Source of the DNA: Hydrogenophaga sp. IBVHS2
Lineage (GTDB): Bacteria > Pseudomonadota > Gammaproteobacteria > Burkholderiales > Burkholderiaceae_C
DNA: 64,000 nt
Direction of reading: 5' to 3'
NCBI RefSeq assembly: GCF_002127215.1
Contig: NZ_NFUT01000002.1
Coordinates: 62,001-126,000 of the forward strand
Shown here one piece after another: positions 9,079-19,787 of this stretch. Below the pieces are notes generated by a model that was not told where the DNA came from, ran no database searches, and saw only the letters and a list, made by a program, of their open reading frames with translations. Both the position numbers and the translations under genes were made by a program. Each line of letters begins with the position of its first letter. The stretch's first letter is position 1.

Positions 9079-10404
9079 ATGACTTCCGCCACCGCCCCGT
9101 TCCAAGACATGCCTCCTGCCGAACTGCTGCGCCGTCTGTACGACGCTGCGGTGCAGCGTGCCCTGCCCCTGCACACGCTGGGTGCCCACCTGCCGCCGCC
9201 CCCCCGCGGCCGCACCGTGGTGATCGGTGCCGGCAAGGCCGGGGGCGCCATGGCGCAGGCGGTGGAGGCCTTGTGGCCGGCCGAGGCGCCGCTGTCGGGT
9301 CTGGTGGTCACCCGCTACCACCACACGCCGCCGCGCCCGCAAGGCCTGCCGCAGCGCATCGAGGTGGTGGAGGCCTCGCACCCGGTGCCGGACGAGGCCG
9401 GCATGGCGGCGGCCGAACGCATCCTGGCCGCCGTGCAGGGCCTCACCGCCGACGATCTGGTGCTGTGCCTGATCTCCGGCGGCGGTTCGGCCCTGCTCAC
9501 CCTGCCCTGCGAGGGCCTGACCCTGCAGGACAAGCAGCGCATCAACCGCGAGCTGCTGGAATGCGGCGCGCACATCGGCGAGATGAACACGGTGCGCAAG
9601 CACCTCTCCCGCATCAAGGGCGGGCGCCTGGCCACGCTGTGCGCGCCGGCCCGCATGATCACCCTGACCATCAGCGACGTGCCGGGCGACGACCCCAGCG
9701 TGATCGCCAGCGGCCCCACCGTGCCCGACGCCAGCACCTGTGCCGACGCGCTGGCCATCCTGGACCGCTACGGCATCGCCCTGCCTGCTGCGGTGCGTGC
9801 GCGGCTCGAGGCCGGCGAACTGGAGTCGCCCAAGCCGGACGATCCGCGTTTTGCCGGCCAGGAGGTGCGCATGATCGCCACACCGCAGCAGAGCCTGGAA
9901 GCGGCCGCCGCACTGGCCGCATCGCTGGGGCTGCCCGCGCACATCCTGAGCGACGAGGTGGAAGGCGAATCGCGCGAGGTCGGCAAGGTGCATGCGGCGC
10001 TGGCCCGATCGGTGGCCCTGGGTCGCAGTGCCTTTCAGGCGCCCTGCGTGCTGCTCAGCGGCGGCGAGACCACGGTCACCGTGCGGCCCCTGCAGCCGGG
10101 TCAGACCCGGGGCAAGGGCGGCCGCGCCGGCGAGTTCTGCCTGGGACTGGCGCAGTCGCTGGCCGGGCATCCGCGCATCTGGGCACTGGCGGCCGATACC
10201 GACGGCATCGACGGCATGGAAGAAAACGCCGGTGCCCGGGTCGACCCGGGCACGCTGGCGCGCGCAGCGGCGCAGGGGCTGAAGGTGACCGATCACCTGG
10301 CCCGCAACGATGCCCATGGCTTCTTCCAGGCGCTGGACGACCTGGTGGTGACCGGCCCCACCCACACCAACGTGAACGATTTCCGGGCCATCCTGATCCT
10401 CTGA
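9079..10404 (+). CDS. Glycerate 2-kinase, MOFRL family (GckA/TtuD type)
   Basis: Phosphorylates D-glycerate to 2-phosphoglycerate using ATP. It links tartrate, hydroxypyruvate or photorespiratory glycerate to glycolysis. The 441-residue protein has the family motifs VIGAGKAGGAMAQAVE, ISGGGSALLTLP, RKHLSRIKGGRLA and, at the C-terminus, the MOFRL domain with LAADTDGIDG. The start at 9079 matches the family N-terminus; the open frame extends upstream. In an autotroph with a phosphoglycolate phosphatase it could take part in glycerate-pathway salvage, but that is inference because no glycolate genes lie beside it. Confidence 0.9.
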   Translation: MTSATAPFQDMPPAELLRRLYDAAVQRALPLHTLGAHLPPPPRGRTVVIGAGKAGGAMAQAVEALWPAEAPLSGLVVTRYHHTPPRPQGLPQRIEVVEASHPVPDEAGMAAAERILAAVQGLTADDLVLCLISGGGSALLTLPCEGLTLQDKQRINRELLECGAHIGEMNTVRKHLSRIKGGRLATLCAPARMITLTISDVPGDDPSVIASGPTVPDASTCADALAILDRYGIALPAAVRARLEAGELESPKPDDPRFAGQEVRMIATPQQSLEAAAALAASLGLPAHILSDEVEGESREVGKVHAALARSVALGRSAFQAPCVLLSGGETTVTVRPLQPGQTRGKGGRAGEFCLGLAQSLAGHPRIWALAADTDGIDGMEENAGARVDPGTLARAAAQGLKVTDHLARNDAHGFFQALDDLVVTGPTHTNVNDFRAILIL

Positions 10405-10418
10405 GCGGCACCCTCCTT

Positions 10419-10440
10419 ATACTGTATGCATGAACAGTAT
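10419..10440 (+). promoter_or_regulatory. LexA-type SOS box upstream of radical SAM gene
   Basis: The 16-mer CTGTATGCATGAACAG fits the LexA consensus CTGT-N8-ACAG, and flanking bases extend the symmetry to ATA...TAT (10419-10440). A -10-like TATACT (10418-10423) overlaps the box, so bound LexA would block RNA polymerase. It ends 11 bases before the start codon of the radical SAM gene. Confidence 0.8.
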
Positions 10441-10451
10441 CGGGAGGCGCC

Positions 10452-11528
10452 ATGGCCACGGTTCACGGCATTCAGGTCCACAAGGGCCGCGGGGCAGCCA
10501 GCTGGCATGCGCACCGCTTTGCAAGCCAGCGGCGGGAGGGCTTTGACGATGGCTGGCCGGCCGATGAAGGCGACGGCCCACCCCCGCCTGCCACCACCGT
10601 CACCTGGGAAGACGCCCGCAGCGCCATCACCCGCCACGAATCGCCGGACATCGGTTTTCGCTACGGCCTCAACCCCTACCGGGGCTGTGAGCATGGCTGC
10701 ATCTACTGCTATGCGCGGCCCACCCACAGCTACCTCAACCTCTCGCCGGGCCTGGACTTTGAAACCCGGCTGATCGCCAAGCGCGGCCTGGCCGGGGTGC
10801 TGCGCCGCGAGCTCGCCCGTCCGCGCCACCAGGCCGACCTGCTGGCCCTGGGCACCGTGACCGACGCCTACCAGCCGGTGGAGCGCGAGCTGCGCATCAC
10901 CCGCAGCCTGCTGGAGGTGCTGGGCGAGGCCCGGCATCCGGTGGCCATCGTCACCAAGGGCAGCGGCGTGGAGCGCGACATCGACCTGCTGGCGCCCATG
11001 GCCGCCCAGGGTCTGGCAGCGGTGTACGTCACCATCACCACGCTGGATGCCGACCTGGCCCGCTCCCTCGAGCCCAGGGCTGCGGCCCCGCACCGCCGGC
11101 TGCGCACCATCCGCACGCTGGCCCAGGCCGGCATTCCGGTGGGGGTCAGCGTGTCGCCGCAGATCCCGTTCGTCAACGACGACATGGAGCAGGTGCTGCA
11201 GGCCGCGCGCGAAGCGGGTGCCGGCCGCGCCTTCTACCAGGTGCTGCGTCTGCCGTGGGAACTCTCGCCCCTGTTCCGGGAGTGGCTCTCGGTGCACCTG
11301 CCCGAGCGGGCCGAGCGGGTGATGGCCCGGGTGCAGGACCTGCACGGTGGCCGCGACTACGACGCCGACTTTGCCCGCCGCATGAAGGGCCGTGGCCTGT
11401 GGGCCGACCTGCTGCGCCAGCGCTTCGTGCGCGCCTGCGACCGCCTGGGACTCGCGCGCGAGCGCGCCGCCCTGGACACACGGCTTTTCAGGGCCGATGA
11501 GGCCCCGGTCCAGGGACGGCTATTCTGA
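10452..11528 (+). CDS. PA0069-type radical SAM protein, spore photoproduct lyase-like
   Basis: A 358-residue radical SAM enzyme. The cluster-binding motif CX3CX2C is in YRGCEHGCIYCYARP (Cys 79, 83, 86), which is also the spacing of spore photoproduct lyases. The SAM-binding barrel extends to about residue 270, followed by a C-terminal region shared by the PA0069 family. The substrate is unknown. The ATG at 10452 has a GGGAGG ribosome site. A LexA box lies directly upstream, so the gene is probably induced by DNA damage. That fits a role in repair of DNA photoproducts or other lesions, though the reaction is not demonstrated. Confidence 0.85.
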   Translation: MATVHGIQVHKGRGAASWHAHRFASQRREGFDDGWPADEGDGPPPPATTVTWEDARSAITRHESPDIGFRYGLNPYRGCEHGCIYCYARPTHSYLNLSPGLDFETRLIAKRGLAGVLRRELARPRHQADLLALGTVTDAYQPVERELRITRSLLEVLGEARHPVAIVTKGSGVERDIDLLAPMAAQGLAAVYVTITTLDADLARSLEPRAAAPHRRLRTIRTLAQAGIPVGVSVSPQIPFVNDDMEQVLQAAREAGAGRAFYQVLRLPWELSPLFREWLSVHLPERAERVMARVQDLHGGRDYDADFARRMKGRGLWADLLRQRFVRACDRLGLARERAALDTRLFRADEAPVQGRLF

Positions 11529-11535
11529 CCCGGGC

Positions 11536-11997
11536 TCAGTGGAGGGACAGGATCTCGTCGGCGGTGGCCAGCTCGCTGTCGAGCTGTACATGCAGCCAGA
11601 TCTGCACGCTCTGGGCGGCGTCGATCAGGTCCAGCAAGGCGGCCTGCAGATCGGCGGCCGAGCACGCGCCCGCCGGTTGATCGCACAGCAGGTGCAGCGC
11701 ATGACCCGGCCCTTCCGAGGCCACGCGCATGCTGCGGTTCAGGCCGGCCACGCCGTTGTAGGCCAGCAGGGCCTGGTACAGGGCCGCCGGCGCATCGTCG
11801 GGCAGTTCGCCGATCGCCAGGGTCAGTTCGAGCCGGGCAGGGTTGTCGAGCCATCGCAGCCGGATGACGTGGGGACACATCTGAAGCTGCCACACCGACG
11901 CCCCGTCGGTGGCATGAAGCGCCAGCATCGGCATGACCGTCTGCAGTTCGTTCAGGAGCCGTTCGGGCGGTGGCAATGAAGCTGGCTGACTGGACAT
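11536..11997 (-). CDS. Type III secretion chaperone-like (CesT-fold) protein
   Basis: A 153-residue acidic protein with the alpha/beta layout of CesT/SycE-type chaperones. It has the order helix, strands (LRWLDNPARLELTLAIGEL), helix (AALYQALLAYNG), strands (GHALHLLCDQPAG) and a C-terminal helix (LQAALLDLIDAAQSVQIWL). These chaperones keep effectors partly unfolded for secretion, but no secretion-system gene is in the window. The ATG at 11997 has a GGGAG ribosome site. It is a single gene, tail to tail with the radical SAM gene. A distant relative lies at 32611-33063. Confidence 0.6.
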   Translation of the reverse strand: MSSQPASLPPPERLLNELQTVMPMLALHATDGASVWQLQMCPHVIRLRWLDNPARLELTLAIGELPDDAPAALYQALLAYNGVAGLNRSMRVASEGPGHALHLLCDQPAGACSAADLQAALLDLIDAAQSVQIWLHVQLDSELATADEILSLH

Positions 11998-12104
11998 GGA
12001 CGGTGTCTCCCGGATGGACGTGCAAGGTTGCAGCCCTTGGGTCACAGCCCGGACGCCACCGGTTCCCGCCGGATCGGCCGTTCAGCCCTGATGAAAGCCT
12101 GTCG

Positions 12105-12566
12105 TCAGCCCTGAGCCAGCCGGACCACCACCTCGTCCCGCCAGTGGCCCAGTGCGGCATGAAAGCCTTCCCACACGCAGCCGTTGCAGCCACGGCCACA
12201 GCAGGTGGTGGGCTCGGGCGGTGGTGGACGCAAGGCGGCGTCGATGTCGATGCCCTGACGGCGGGCGAGTCCCCGCAGGTGGGCCACCAGGGCGCGGGCA
12301 CCGGGCAGGTCCACGGTCTGCAGGCCGGCGACGTCATGGCGCATGAAGCGCGGTTGCCGCCGACCCTCGAAGTCGGCGGTCTCGCCGAACATCGCGGCCG
12401 GTCGCACCCACAGGCCGAAGCCGCCGTAGAGCGCGCGGTACAGCGTCATGCCCTGCAGGGTCTCGCTGCACCGAACCGTGTCGATCACCTCGTACCAGCC
12501 GCCCTTGTAATGGCGGTACAGACCGGGCGGGGTGGGCTGGAGCGGGGGCAGGTCGTCGTCGGTCAT
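12105..12566 (-). CDS. DUF1653 domain fused to an oxidoreductase-like Cys-rich domain
   Basis: A 153-residue protein made of two small families. The N-terminal part (about residues 12-80) is a DUF1653 domain: PPGLYRHYKGGWYEVIDTVR, then ALYGGFGLWVRPAAMF. The C-terminal part (about residues 112-145) holds PPPPEPTTCCGRGCNGCVW, the signature of the small oxidoreductase-like (PF09791-type) domain with CC...C..C that may bind metal. Its ATG overlaps the thiDE stop by four bases, so it is the translationally coupled last gene of the thiamine operon. A role in thiamine synthesis or Fe-S handling is possible but unproven. Confidence 0.75.
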   Translation of the reverse strand: MTDDDLPPLQPTPPGLYRHYKGGWYEVIDTVRCSETLQGMTLYRALYGGFGLWVRPAAMFGETADFEGRRQPRFMRHDVAGLQTVDLPGARALVAHLRGLARRQGIDIDAALRPPPPEPTTCCGRGCNGCVWEGFHAALGHWRDEVVVRLAQG

Positions 12567-14164
12567 GGATCGGTGAGATGTGCCGGCGGATTCTGCCCCA
12601 GCGTCGGATGTGGCAGCGCCGGCACCGGCCAGGCCGCTGCCTGCCGACCCCGGGCCCAGGCGGCCGACCAGTCGGGCAGTCGGGCGGCCGGGTCCTCGCC
12701 CAGGCCACGCACCACGCAGCCCAGTGCGGCTCCGGTGCTGGCCACCTGCGCCAGCTGCTCGGCGGCCAGCACACCGCCGATACCGACCACCGGCGCGCCC
12801 GCCATGTGCGCCCACCAGGCCAGGTTGTCCAGACCCTGCGGGTGCCAGGGCATGGCCTTGGTGGCCGTGCGCCACACCGGACCGCAGGCGATCAGGTCCG
12901 GCTGCAGGGCACGCGCACGGCACAGTTCCCACAGGCTGTGCGAACTCAGACCCAGCGACACACCGGATGCGCGTGCCTGCGCCAGCAGGCGGTGATCGTC
13001 GGCATCCAGCGCCAGCAGGTCTTCCTGGCCCAGGTGCAGCGCAACGGCCCCGAGCTCCAGTGCCAGCCGCCAGTGGTCGTTGATGACCACCGGCACGCCG
13101 CTGCGCCGGCCGGCCTCGATGGCCCGCGACAGCTCGGTGCGCAGAGGGGGGGACGCCACCCCGGCGCCGTCGGTCTTGATGCGCAGCTGCACCAGCGCGG
13201 CACCGCCGGCGATGCAGCGCTCCACGCGCGCGGCGCTGTCGACGATGGCATACACGCCCTGTGGGCCCGGCCTGTTGCGCTCGGCCGGGTTGGGCCAGCG
13301 GGGGGCCGCTTCGCCCGGCGAGAGCACCGGCAGCAGCGAGGGGTCGTGGCCGAAGCCGGGGGTGGCGATCACCGGGCCGGCGCCCTGGCCCACCGGGCGT
13401 GCGTGGCGCAGCGCGTGCGTGGCCAGCATCTTGCCCAGCACGGCGGCGTCGGTGGCCACCCAGCCCAGCGCCATGGCGGCCGCTGCACCGCTGGCCAGCG
13501 TGCAGCCGGTGCCGTGGTTGTGCGGTGAGGCCAGGCGGGGCAGGGCGAGCCACCCACGGGCGTGCGGCGAATCCAGCCAGTCGCACGACAGCGCACCGCC
13601 CTCGTCACCCCCGGTGATCAGCACCGCCTCGGCACCCAGCGCCCGCAGCGCGGCGGCCAGCATCGGAGACGCAGTGGTGTCGGTCGGCGGCAGCCCCAGC
13701 AGGGCCAGCGCTTCGCGCCGGTTGGGCGTGGCCAGACTGGCCCGGGGCAGCAGCCAGCGCACCAGGGCCTGCCGGAGCGCGTCGTCGGCCAGGGTGGCGC
13801 CGGTGGTGGCGCGCAGCACCGGGTCCACCACCACCGGCAGCGGGCCTTGCGCGCGCAGCCGGTCGATGCGCTGCGCCAGCGCCTGCACCTGCTCGGGATC
13901 GCCCAGCAGTCCGGTCTTGATGGCGCGGGGCGGCAGATCGGCCTGCAGCGTGTCGAGCTGCGCCGTGAACAGGTCGGCCGGGATCGGTGCCACGCGGGTG
14001 ACGGCCACAGTGCTCTGGGCCGTGATGGCCGCCAGCACCGGACACAGGTGCACGCCGAAGGCGTCGGCCGCGCGCTGGTCGGCCGACAGGCCGGCGCCGC
14101 CGCCGCTGTCGTGGCCGGCCACGCTCCAGATCACGGGGGGCGGGGGGGTGGGTCGGTCGTTCAT
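12563..14164 (-). CDS. thiDE: Bifunctional HMP-P kinase / thiamine-phosphate synthase (ThiD-ThiE fusion)
   Basis: The N-terminal half (about residues 10-260) is ThiD, which phosphorylates hydroxymethylpyrimidine phosphate to the diphosphate. It shows SVAGHDSGGGAGLSADQRA, VVVDPVLRATTGATL and the anion-hole HNHGTGCTLASG. The C-terminal half (about residues 325-520) is ThiE, which joins HMP-PP and thiazole phosphate. It shows GVYAIVDSAARVERCI, VQLRIKTD, VVINDHWRLAL, HLGQEDL and the phosphate-binding VVGIGGVLAAEQLA. The ThiE half is somewhat divergent: the usual Q(L/Y)R(D/E)K is QLRIK. The fused order places two consecutive steps in one 533-residue chain. It lies four bases after thiG. Confidence 0.93.
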   Translation of the reverse strand: MNDRPTPPPPVIWSVAGHDSGGGAGLSADQRAADAFGVHLCPVLAAITAQSTVAVTRVAPIPADLFTAQLDTLQADLPPRAIKTGLLGDPEQVQALAQRIDRLRAQGPLPVVVDPVLRATTGATLADDALRQALVRWLLPRASLATPNRREALALLGLPPTDTTASPMLAAALRALGAEAVLITGGDEGGALSCDWLDSPHARGWLALPRLASPHNHGTGCTLASGAAAAMALGWVATDAAVLGKMLATHALRHARPVGQGAGPVIATPGFGHDPSLLPVLSPGEAAPRWPNPAERNRPGPQGVYAIVDSAARVERCIAGGAALVQLRIKTDGAGVASPPLRTELSRAIEAGRRSGVPVVINDHWRLALELGAVALHLGQEDLLALDADDHRLLAQARASGVSLGLSSHSLWELCRARALQPDLIACGPVWRTATKAMPWHPQGLDNLAWWAHMAGAPVVGIGGVLAAEQLAQVASTGAALGCVVRGLGEDPAARLPDWSAAWARGRQAAAWPVPALPHPTLGQNPPAHLTDP

Positions 14165-14168
14165 GGCG

Positions 14169-15002
14169 TCATCCGATCAGCAGGGGACGACCGGCCACCG
14201 GCGTGCTGGCCACTGCCATTGCCTGCGGCGCCATGGCACCGCTCTCGAAGGCCAGACGGCCGGCCTGCACCGCATGGCCGAAGGCCCGGGCCATGCCCAC
14301 CGGGTCGCGCGCCTGGGCCACCGCCGAGTTGAGCAGCACCGCATCGAAGCCCAGTTCCAGCGCCTGTGCGGCATGGCTGGGCGTGCCGATGCCGGCATCG
14401 ACGATGAGCGTGGCATCCGGCAGCCGCTCGCGCAGGGTGCGCAGCGCCCACGGGTTGATCAGGCCCTGGCCGGAGCCGATGGGCGCGCCCCAGGGCATGA
14501 GCACCTCGCAGCCGGCATCGAGCAGGCGCTGGCAGCTGACCAGATCGTCGGTGCAGTAGGGGAACACCGCGAAGCCCTCGCGCACCAGTTCGGTGGCGGC
14601 TTCCAGCGTGCCCCAGGGATCGGGCTGCAGCGTGTGTTCGTCGCCCACCACCTCCAGCTTGATCCAGTGCGTGCCGTACAGCTCGCGCGCCATGTGGGCC
14701 AGGGCCACGGCCTCGCGTGCGGTGCGGCAACCGGCGGTGTTGGGCAGCAGCCGGGCGCCGCGCTGGCGCAGGCCGGGCAGCAGCTGGCCGATGAAGCCGT
14801 TGTCGCCACCGCCGGCCAGCACCCGGCGCAAGCCCACGGTGACCACCTGGGTGCCGCAGACCTGCAGCGCCTGCTCCAGCACGGCGGGCGAGGGGTAGCC
14901 GGCGGTGCCCAGCAGCAGCCGGCTGTGCAGCGGGGTGCCGTGCACCGTCCAGGCGGTGTCGGGCCCGTTGTCGATGGGGGATGCGGCCGGGTGGTGGTGC
15001 AT
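14169..15002 (-). CDS. thiG: Thiazole synthase
   Basis: Forms the thiazole phosphate ring from deoxyxylulose 5-phosphate, dehydroglycine and sulfur delivered by ThiS thiocarboxylate. The protein is a 277-residue TIM barrel. Motifs seen are [20 protein letters not shown], the Schiff-base Lys in [18 protein letters not shown], and [41 protein letters not shown]. It is two bases from thiS, with ThiO as the glycine oxidase supplying dehydroglycine, so the aerobic route of thiazole synthesis is complete here. Confidence 0.95.
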   Translation of the reverse strand: MHHHPAASPIDNGPDTAWTVHGTPLHSRLLLGTAGYPSPAVLEQALQVCGTQVVTVGLRRVLAGGGDNGFIGQLLPGLRQRGARLLPNTAGCRTAREAVALAHMARELYGTHWIKLEVVGDEHTLQPDPWGTLEAATELVREGFAVFPYCTDDLVSCQRLLDAGCEVLMPWGAPIGSGQGLINPWALRTLRERLPDATLIVDAGIGTPSHAAQALELGFDAVLLNSAVAQARDPVGMARAFGHAVQAGRLAFESGAMAPQAMAVASTPVAGRPLLIG

Positions 15003-15004
15003 GG

Positions 15005-15244
15005 TCAGCCTCCGGTGATGGGTTCGAACGTGGTGATGCGGTCGCGTTCGTGCAGCACGGTGGTGGCACGCGCGGCGCGGGGCACGAAGCGCTGGTTGAC
15101 GGCGGTGGCCACGGCGTCGGGGGCCACGCCACGCAGGGCCAGCAGGTCGGCCAGGGTGGTGCCGACGGGCAGGGTGCAGGGGTGACCGTCGAGGTCGACC
15201 GTGGCGAACCCGTTGACGGAACGGGCAGCGGAATGCGGGTTCAT
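15005..15244 (-). CDS. thiS: Sulfur carrier protein ThiS
   Basis: A 79-residue ubiquitin-like carrier. It ends in the diagnostic Gly-Gly (TTFEPITGG), which is adenylated by ThiF and converted to a thiocarboxylate that gives sulfur to ThiG. It also has [15 protein letters not shown] and [10 protein letters not shown]-like segments (here [14 protein letters not shown]). The N-terminus is about 12 residues longer than most ThiS proteins. ThiF is not in the window. The start codon overlaps the thiO stop by four bases. Confidence 0.93.
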   Translation of the reverse strand: MNPHSAARSVNGFATVDLDGHPCTLPVGTTLADLLALRGVAPDAVATAVNQRFVPRAARATTVLHERDRITTFEPITGG

Positions 15245-16326
15245 GCCGGGGCTCCTTCGGTGTGACCGGCCGTGTGCAGGCCGGCGAGTTGCAAGGCGTC
15301 CTGCGCCAGGGCCGGTGCGATCAGCCAGCCGTGCCGGAACAGGCCATTGATCTGCAGCAGGCCGTCCTCGTGGTGCACATGCGGCAGGTGGTCGGGGGTG
15401 GCGGGGCGCAGCTGGGTGTCGTGGTGCAGCAGCCGGGCCTCGGCCAGTTCGGGCAGCACGCTGTGGGCGGCGCTCATCAGTTCCACGGCGGTGCGCAGGC
15501 TGATGGGCGAGCGGTCCTCGCTCTCGATCTCGCTGGCACCCACCACCACCACATCGCCGGGCCGGGGCACCAGGTAGATGCGGTGGCGCGGGTGCAGCAG
15601 CCGCAGCGGCCGATGCAGCGGCACGCCAGGCGCGTGCAGCCACAGGATCTCGCCGCGCACGCCGCGCAGGGTCAGGCCGGCGCGGCGGGCACCCAGGCCG
15701 CGCACGTCGATGGCCAGGTCGCAGGTCAGGGTGCTGCCGCCGTCCAGCAGGAGGGCGCCGGGGCGCACGTCGCTCACCTGGCGGCCCCAGTGCCACTGCA
15801 CGCCGGTGGCGTGTTCGGCCAGGGCCTGCAGCAACTCGCGCGGCATCACCTGGCCTTCGCCCGGCAGCGACCAGGCGTGCAGGCCCGAAGCCAGGGCCGG
15901 CTCCAGCGCGTGCAGGCCGGCCGCGTCCAGCGGCCGCACCGCCTCGGGGCCGGCGGCGGCCTGCAGGCGCGCAAGCACCCGCTGCGCACTGCCCAGGTCG
16001 CTGCGGTGGGCCAGCAGCAGGCTGCCGTGGCAACGCATCAGCGGCGGCTCGGCCGGCAACGCTGCTGCCACCTGGGCCCACAGCGGGATCGATCGCCAGC
16101 CCAGCGCGGCGATGCGGCCGTCCGCATGGTCCAGCTCGGCCAGCGGGCTGAGCATGCCGGCGGCGGTGAAGCCGGCGGCGCGGGGTCCGGCGGCGGGAGC
16201 CGACAGCGCCGGTGCCTGCGGTCCGGGTGCCGGGTCGACCACGCTGACCTGATGGCCTGCGCGCGCGAGCTGCCAGGCCAGCAGCCGGCCCAGCACGCCG
16301 GCGCCGGCGATGCCGATGCGTGCCAT
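15241..16326 (-). CDS. thiO: Glycine oxidase ThiO, FAD-dependent
   Basis: Oxidises glycine to the imine (dehydroglycine) needed by ThiG, with O2 reduced to H2O2. The 361-residue D-amino-acid-oxidase-fold protein begins with the dinucleotide fold [20 protein letters not shown]. The substrate domain includes [11 protein letters not shown] and [19 protein letters not shown]. The C-terminal FAD motif is [11 protein letters not shown]...[14 protein letters not shown]. It is three bases from thiC and shares ATGA with thiS, so it lies within the operon. Its presence instead of ThiH marks the oxygen-dependent branch. Confidence 0.92.
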   Translation of the reverse strand: MARIGIAGAGVLGRLLAWQLARAGHQVSVVDPAPGPQAPALSAPAAGPRAAGFTAAGMLSPLAELDHADGRIAALGWRSIPLWAQVAAALPAEPPLMRCHGSLLLAHRSDLGSAQRVLARLQAAAGPEAVRPLDAAGLHALEPALASGLHAWSLPGEGQVMPRELLQALAEHATGVQWHWGRQVSDVRPGALLLDGGSTLTCDLAIDVRGLGARRAGLTLRGVRGEILWLHAPGVPLHRPLRLLHPRHRIYLVPRPGDVVVVGASEIESEDRSPISLRTAVELMSAAHSVLPELAEARLLHHDTQLRPATPDHLPHVHHEDGLLQINGLFRHGWLIAPALAQDALQLAGLHTAGHTEGAPA

Positions 16327-16329
16327 GCC

Positions 16330-18436
<2,107 letters not shown>

Positions 18437-18449
18437 GGCGCAGTGTAGT

Positions 18450-19787
18450 TCAGGGCAGCCGCAGCTCCGCACAAAGCCCGCCGCAGCGGGCGGTTTCCAG
18501 CGTCAGCGTGCCGCCATAGGTCTCGGCGATGTCGCTGGCAATCGCCAGTCCCAGGCCGTGGCCCTCGGCCTGCTGATCGAAGCGCTGTCCCCGTTGCAGG
18601 GCGGCCTCGCGTTGTTCGGGGGGCAGGCCGGGGCCATTGTCCTCGATGGCGATGCGCACGCCGCCATCGGCCGGCGTCACGTTCACCGTCACGGCGCTGC
18701 GGGCCCACTTGCCGGCGTTGTCCAGCAGATTGCCCAGCATTTCCTCCAGATCGGCTGGCGAACCGTTCCACCACACCGGCCCGGGCGCCTGCAGGGTCCA
18801 GCGCAGATCCCTCGCCGCGTGCAGCCGCTGCACCAGGGCCAGGACCTGGCGTGCGGCAGCCGCCGCATCGGTGCGCCCGACGCTGCCGGCGCCGCTGGCC
18901 AGCCGGGCCAGGTGGCGGTCGATGACGCGTTCCATGGCCTGGGCCTGGGTCTGCAGGGTGGTGCGGTCGGGTGCCGACTGCTGGGCTTCGAGCGAGAGCA
19001 CCGTCAGCGGCTTCTTCAGCGCATGGCTCAGGTCGGCAGCCTGGTGGCGGGCCCGTTCCACCACCCGGGCGTTGCGCTCCAGCACCGCATCCAGCGTGCG
19101 GGCCAGCGGGTCCAGATCGGGCCCGAAGCCCTGGCCGGCCCGGACCACGGTCGGCGCGTGTCCGGTCTGCACCGCCCCCAGCGCCGCCTGCAGCCGCTGC
19201 AGGGGGCGCAGTCCCACCCGGGCCTGCAGCCAGGTGGCGATGGCCACCGCCAGCAGGAACAGGCTGGCGGCCCCCAGCAGCACCCGGTCGATGCGGTCCA
19301 GGTCGGTCAGCACCTGCTCCATGGGCCCGAACACCCGCAGCGTGGCGGGCATGCCCAGGGCATCGAGGTCCTTTTCCAGCACCAGCAGGCGCTCCTGGCG
19401 CGGGCCCCGGGTCTGCAGCAGCACGCCGGAGCGGCCGGGCAGGGCGGTGTCGCGCGGCACCGCCAGGGTCGCGTCCCAGAGCGATCGCGAACGCAGCTCC
19501 CGCCCCTGCAGCCCGATGGTCCAGTACCAGCCGGAGAAGATGGCATTGAACTCCAGCAGCTGGTTGCTGAAGTTGGGATCGTTCAGGCGGCCGTCGGCCA
19601 CCAGCTCGGCCTCGATGCGTTCGGCCCGATCGGCCAGCTCGCCCTCCAGGCTGCGCAGCACCACGGCGTGCAGCTCGGTGCGCAGCCACCAGCCGGCCGC
19701 CGCCGAGCACAGCAGGGCGGCCAGCAGGCCCAGCACCGTCAGGCGCCCGGCCAGGCTGAGCCGTTCAGTCCGGCGCCGTGCCGGCAT
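18450..19787 (-). CDS. Sensor histidine kinase (PhoQ/QseC-like)
   Basis: A 445-residue inner-membrane sensor. TM1 is at about residues 12-33, followed by a periplasmic domain of about 130 residues with the segment GWYWTI and a second TM at about 170-190. A HAMP linker follows, then the H-box DLSHALKKPLTVLSLEAQ and a GHKL ATPase domain with N-box NLLDNAGKWA, G1 DNGPGL and G2 GHGLGLAIASDI. The SHALKKPL form of the H-box is like that of PhoQ. Its start lies inside the response-regulator gene (23-base overlap). The signal is unknown; the neighbours suggest metal or envelope stress. Confidence 0.92.
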   Translation of the reverse strand: MPARRRTERLSLAGRLTVLGLLAALLCSAAAGWWLRTELHAVVLRSLEGELADRAERIEAELVADGRLNDPNFSNQLLEFNAIFSGWYWTIGLQGRELRSRSLWDATLAVPRDTALPGRSGVLLQTRGPRQERLLVLEKDLDALGMPATLRVFGPMEQVLTDLDRIDRVLLGAASLFLLAVAIATWLQARVGLRPLQRLQAALGAVQTGHAPTVVRAGQGFGPDLDPLARTLDAVLERNARVVERARHQAADLSHALKKPLTVLSLEAQQSAPDRTTLQTQAQAMERVIDRHLARLASGAGSVGRTDAAAAARQVLALVQRLHAARDLRWTLQAPGPVWWNGSPADLEEMLGNLLDNAGKWARSAVTVNVTPADGGVRIAIEDNGPGLPPEQREAALQRGQRFDQQAEGHGLGLAIASDIAETYGGTLTLETARCGGLCAELRLP

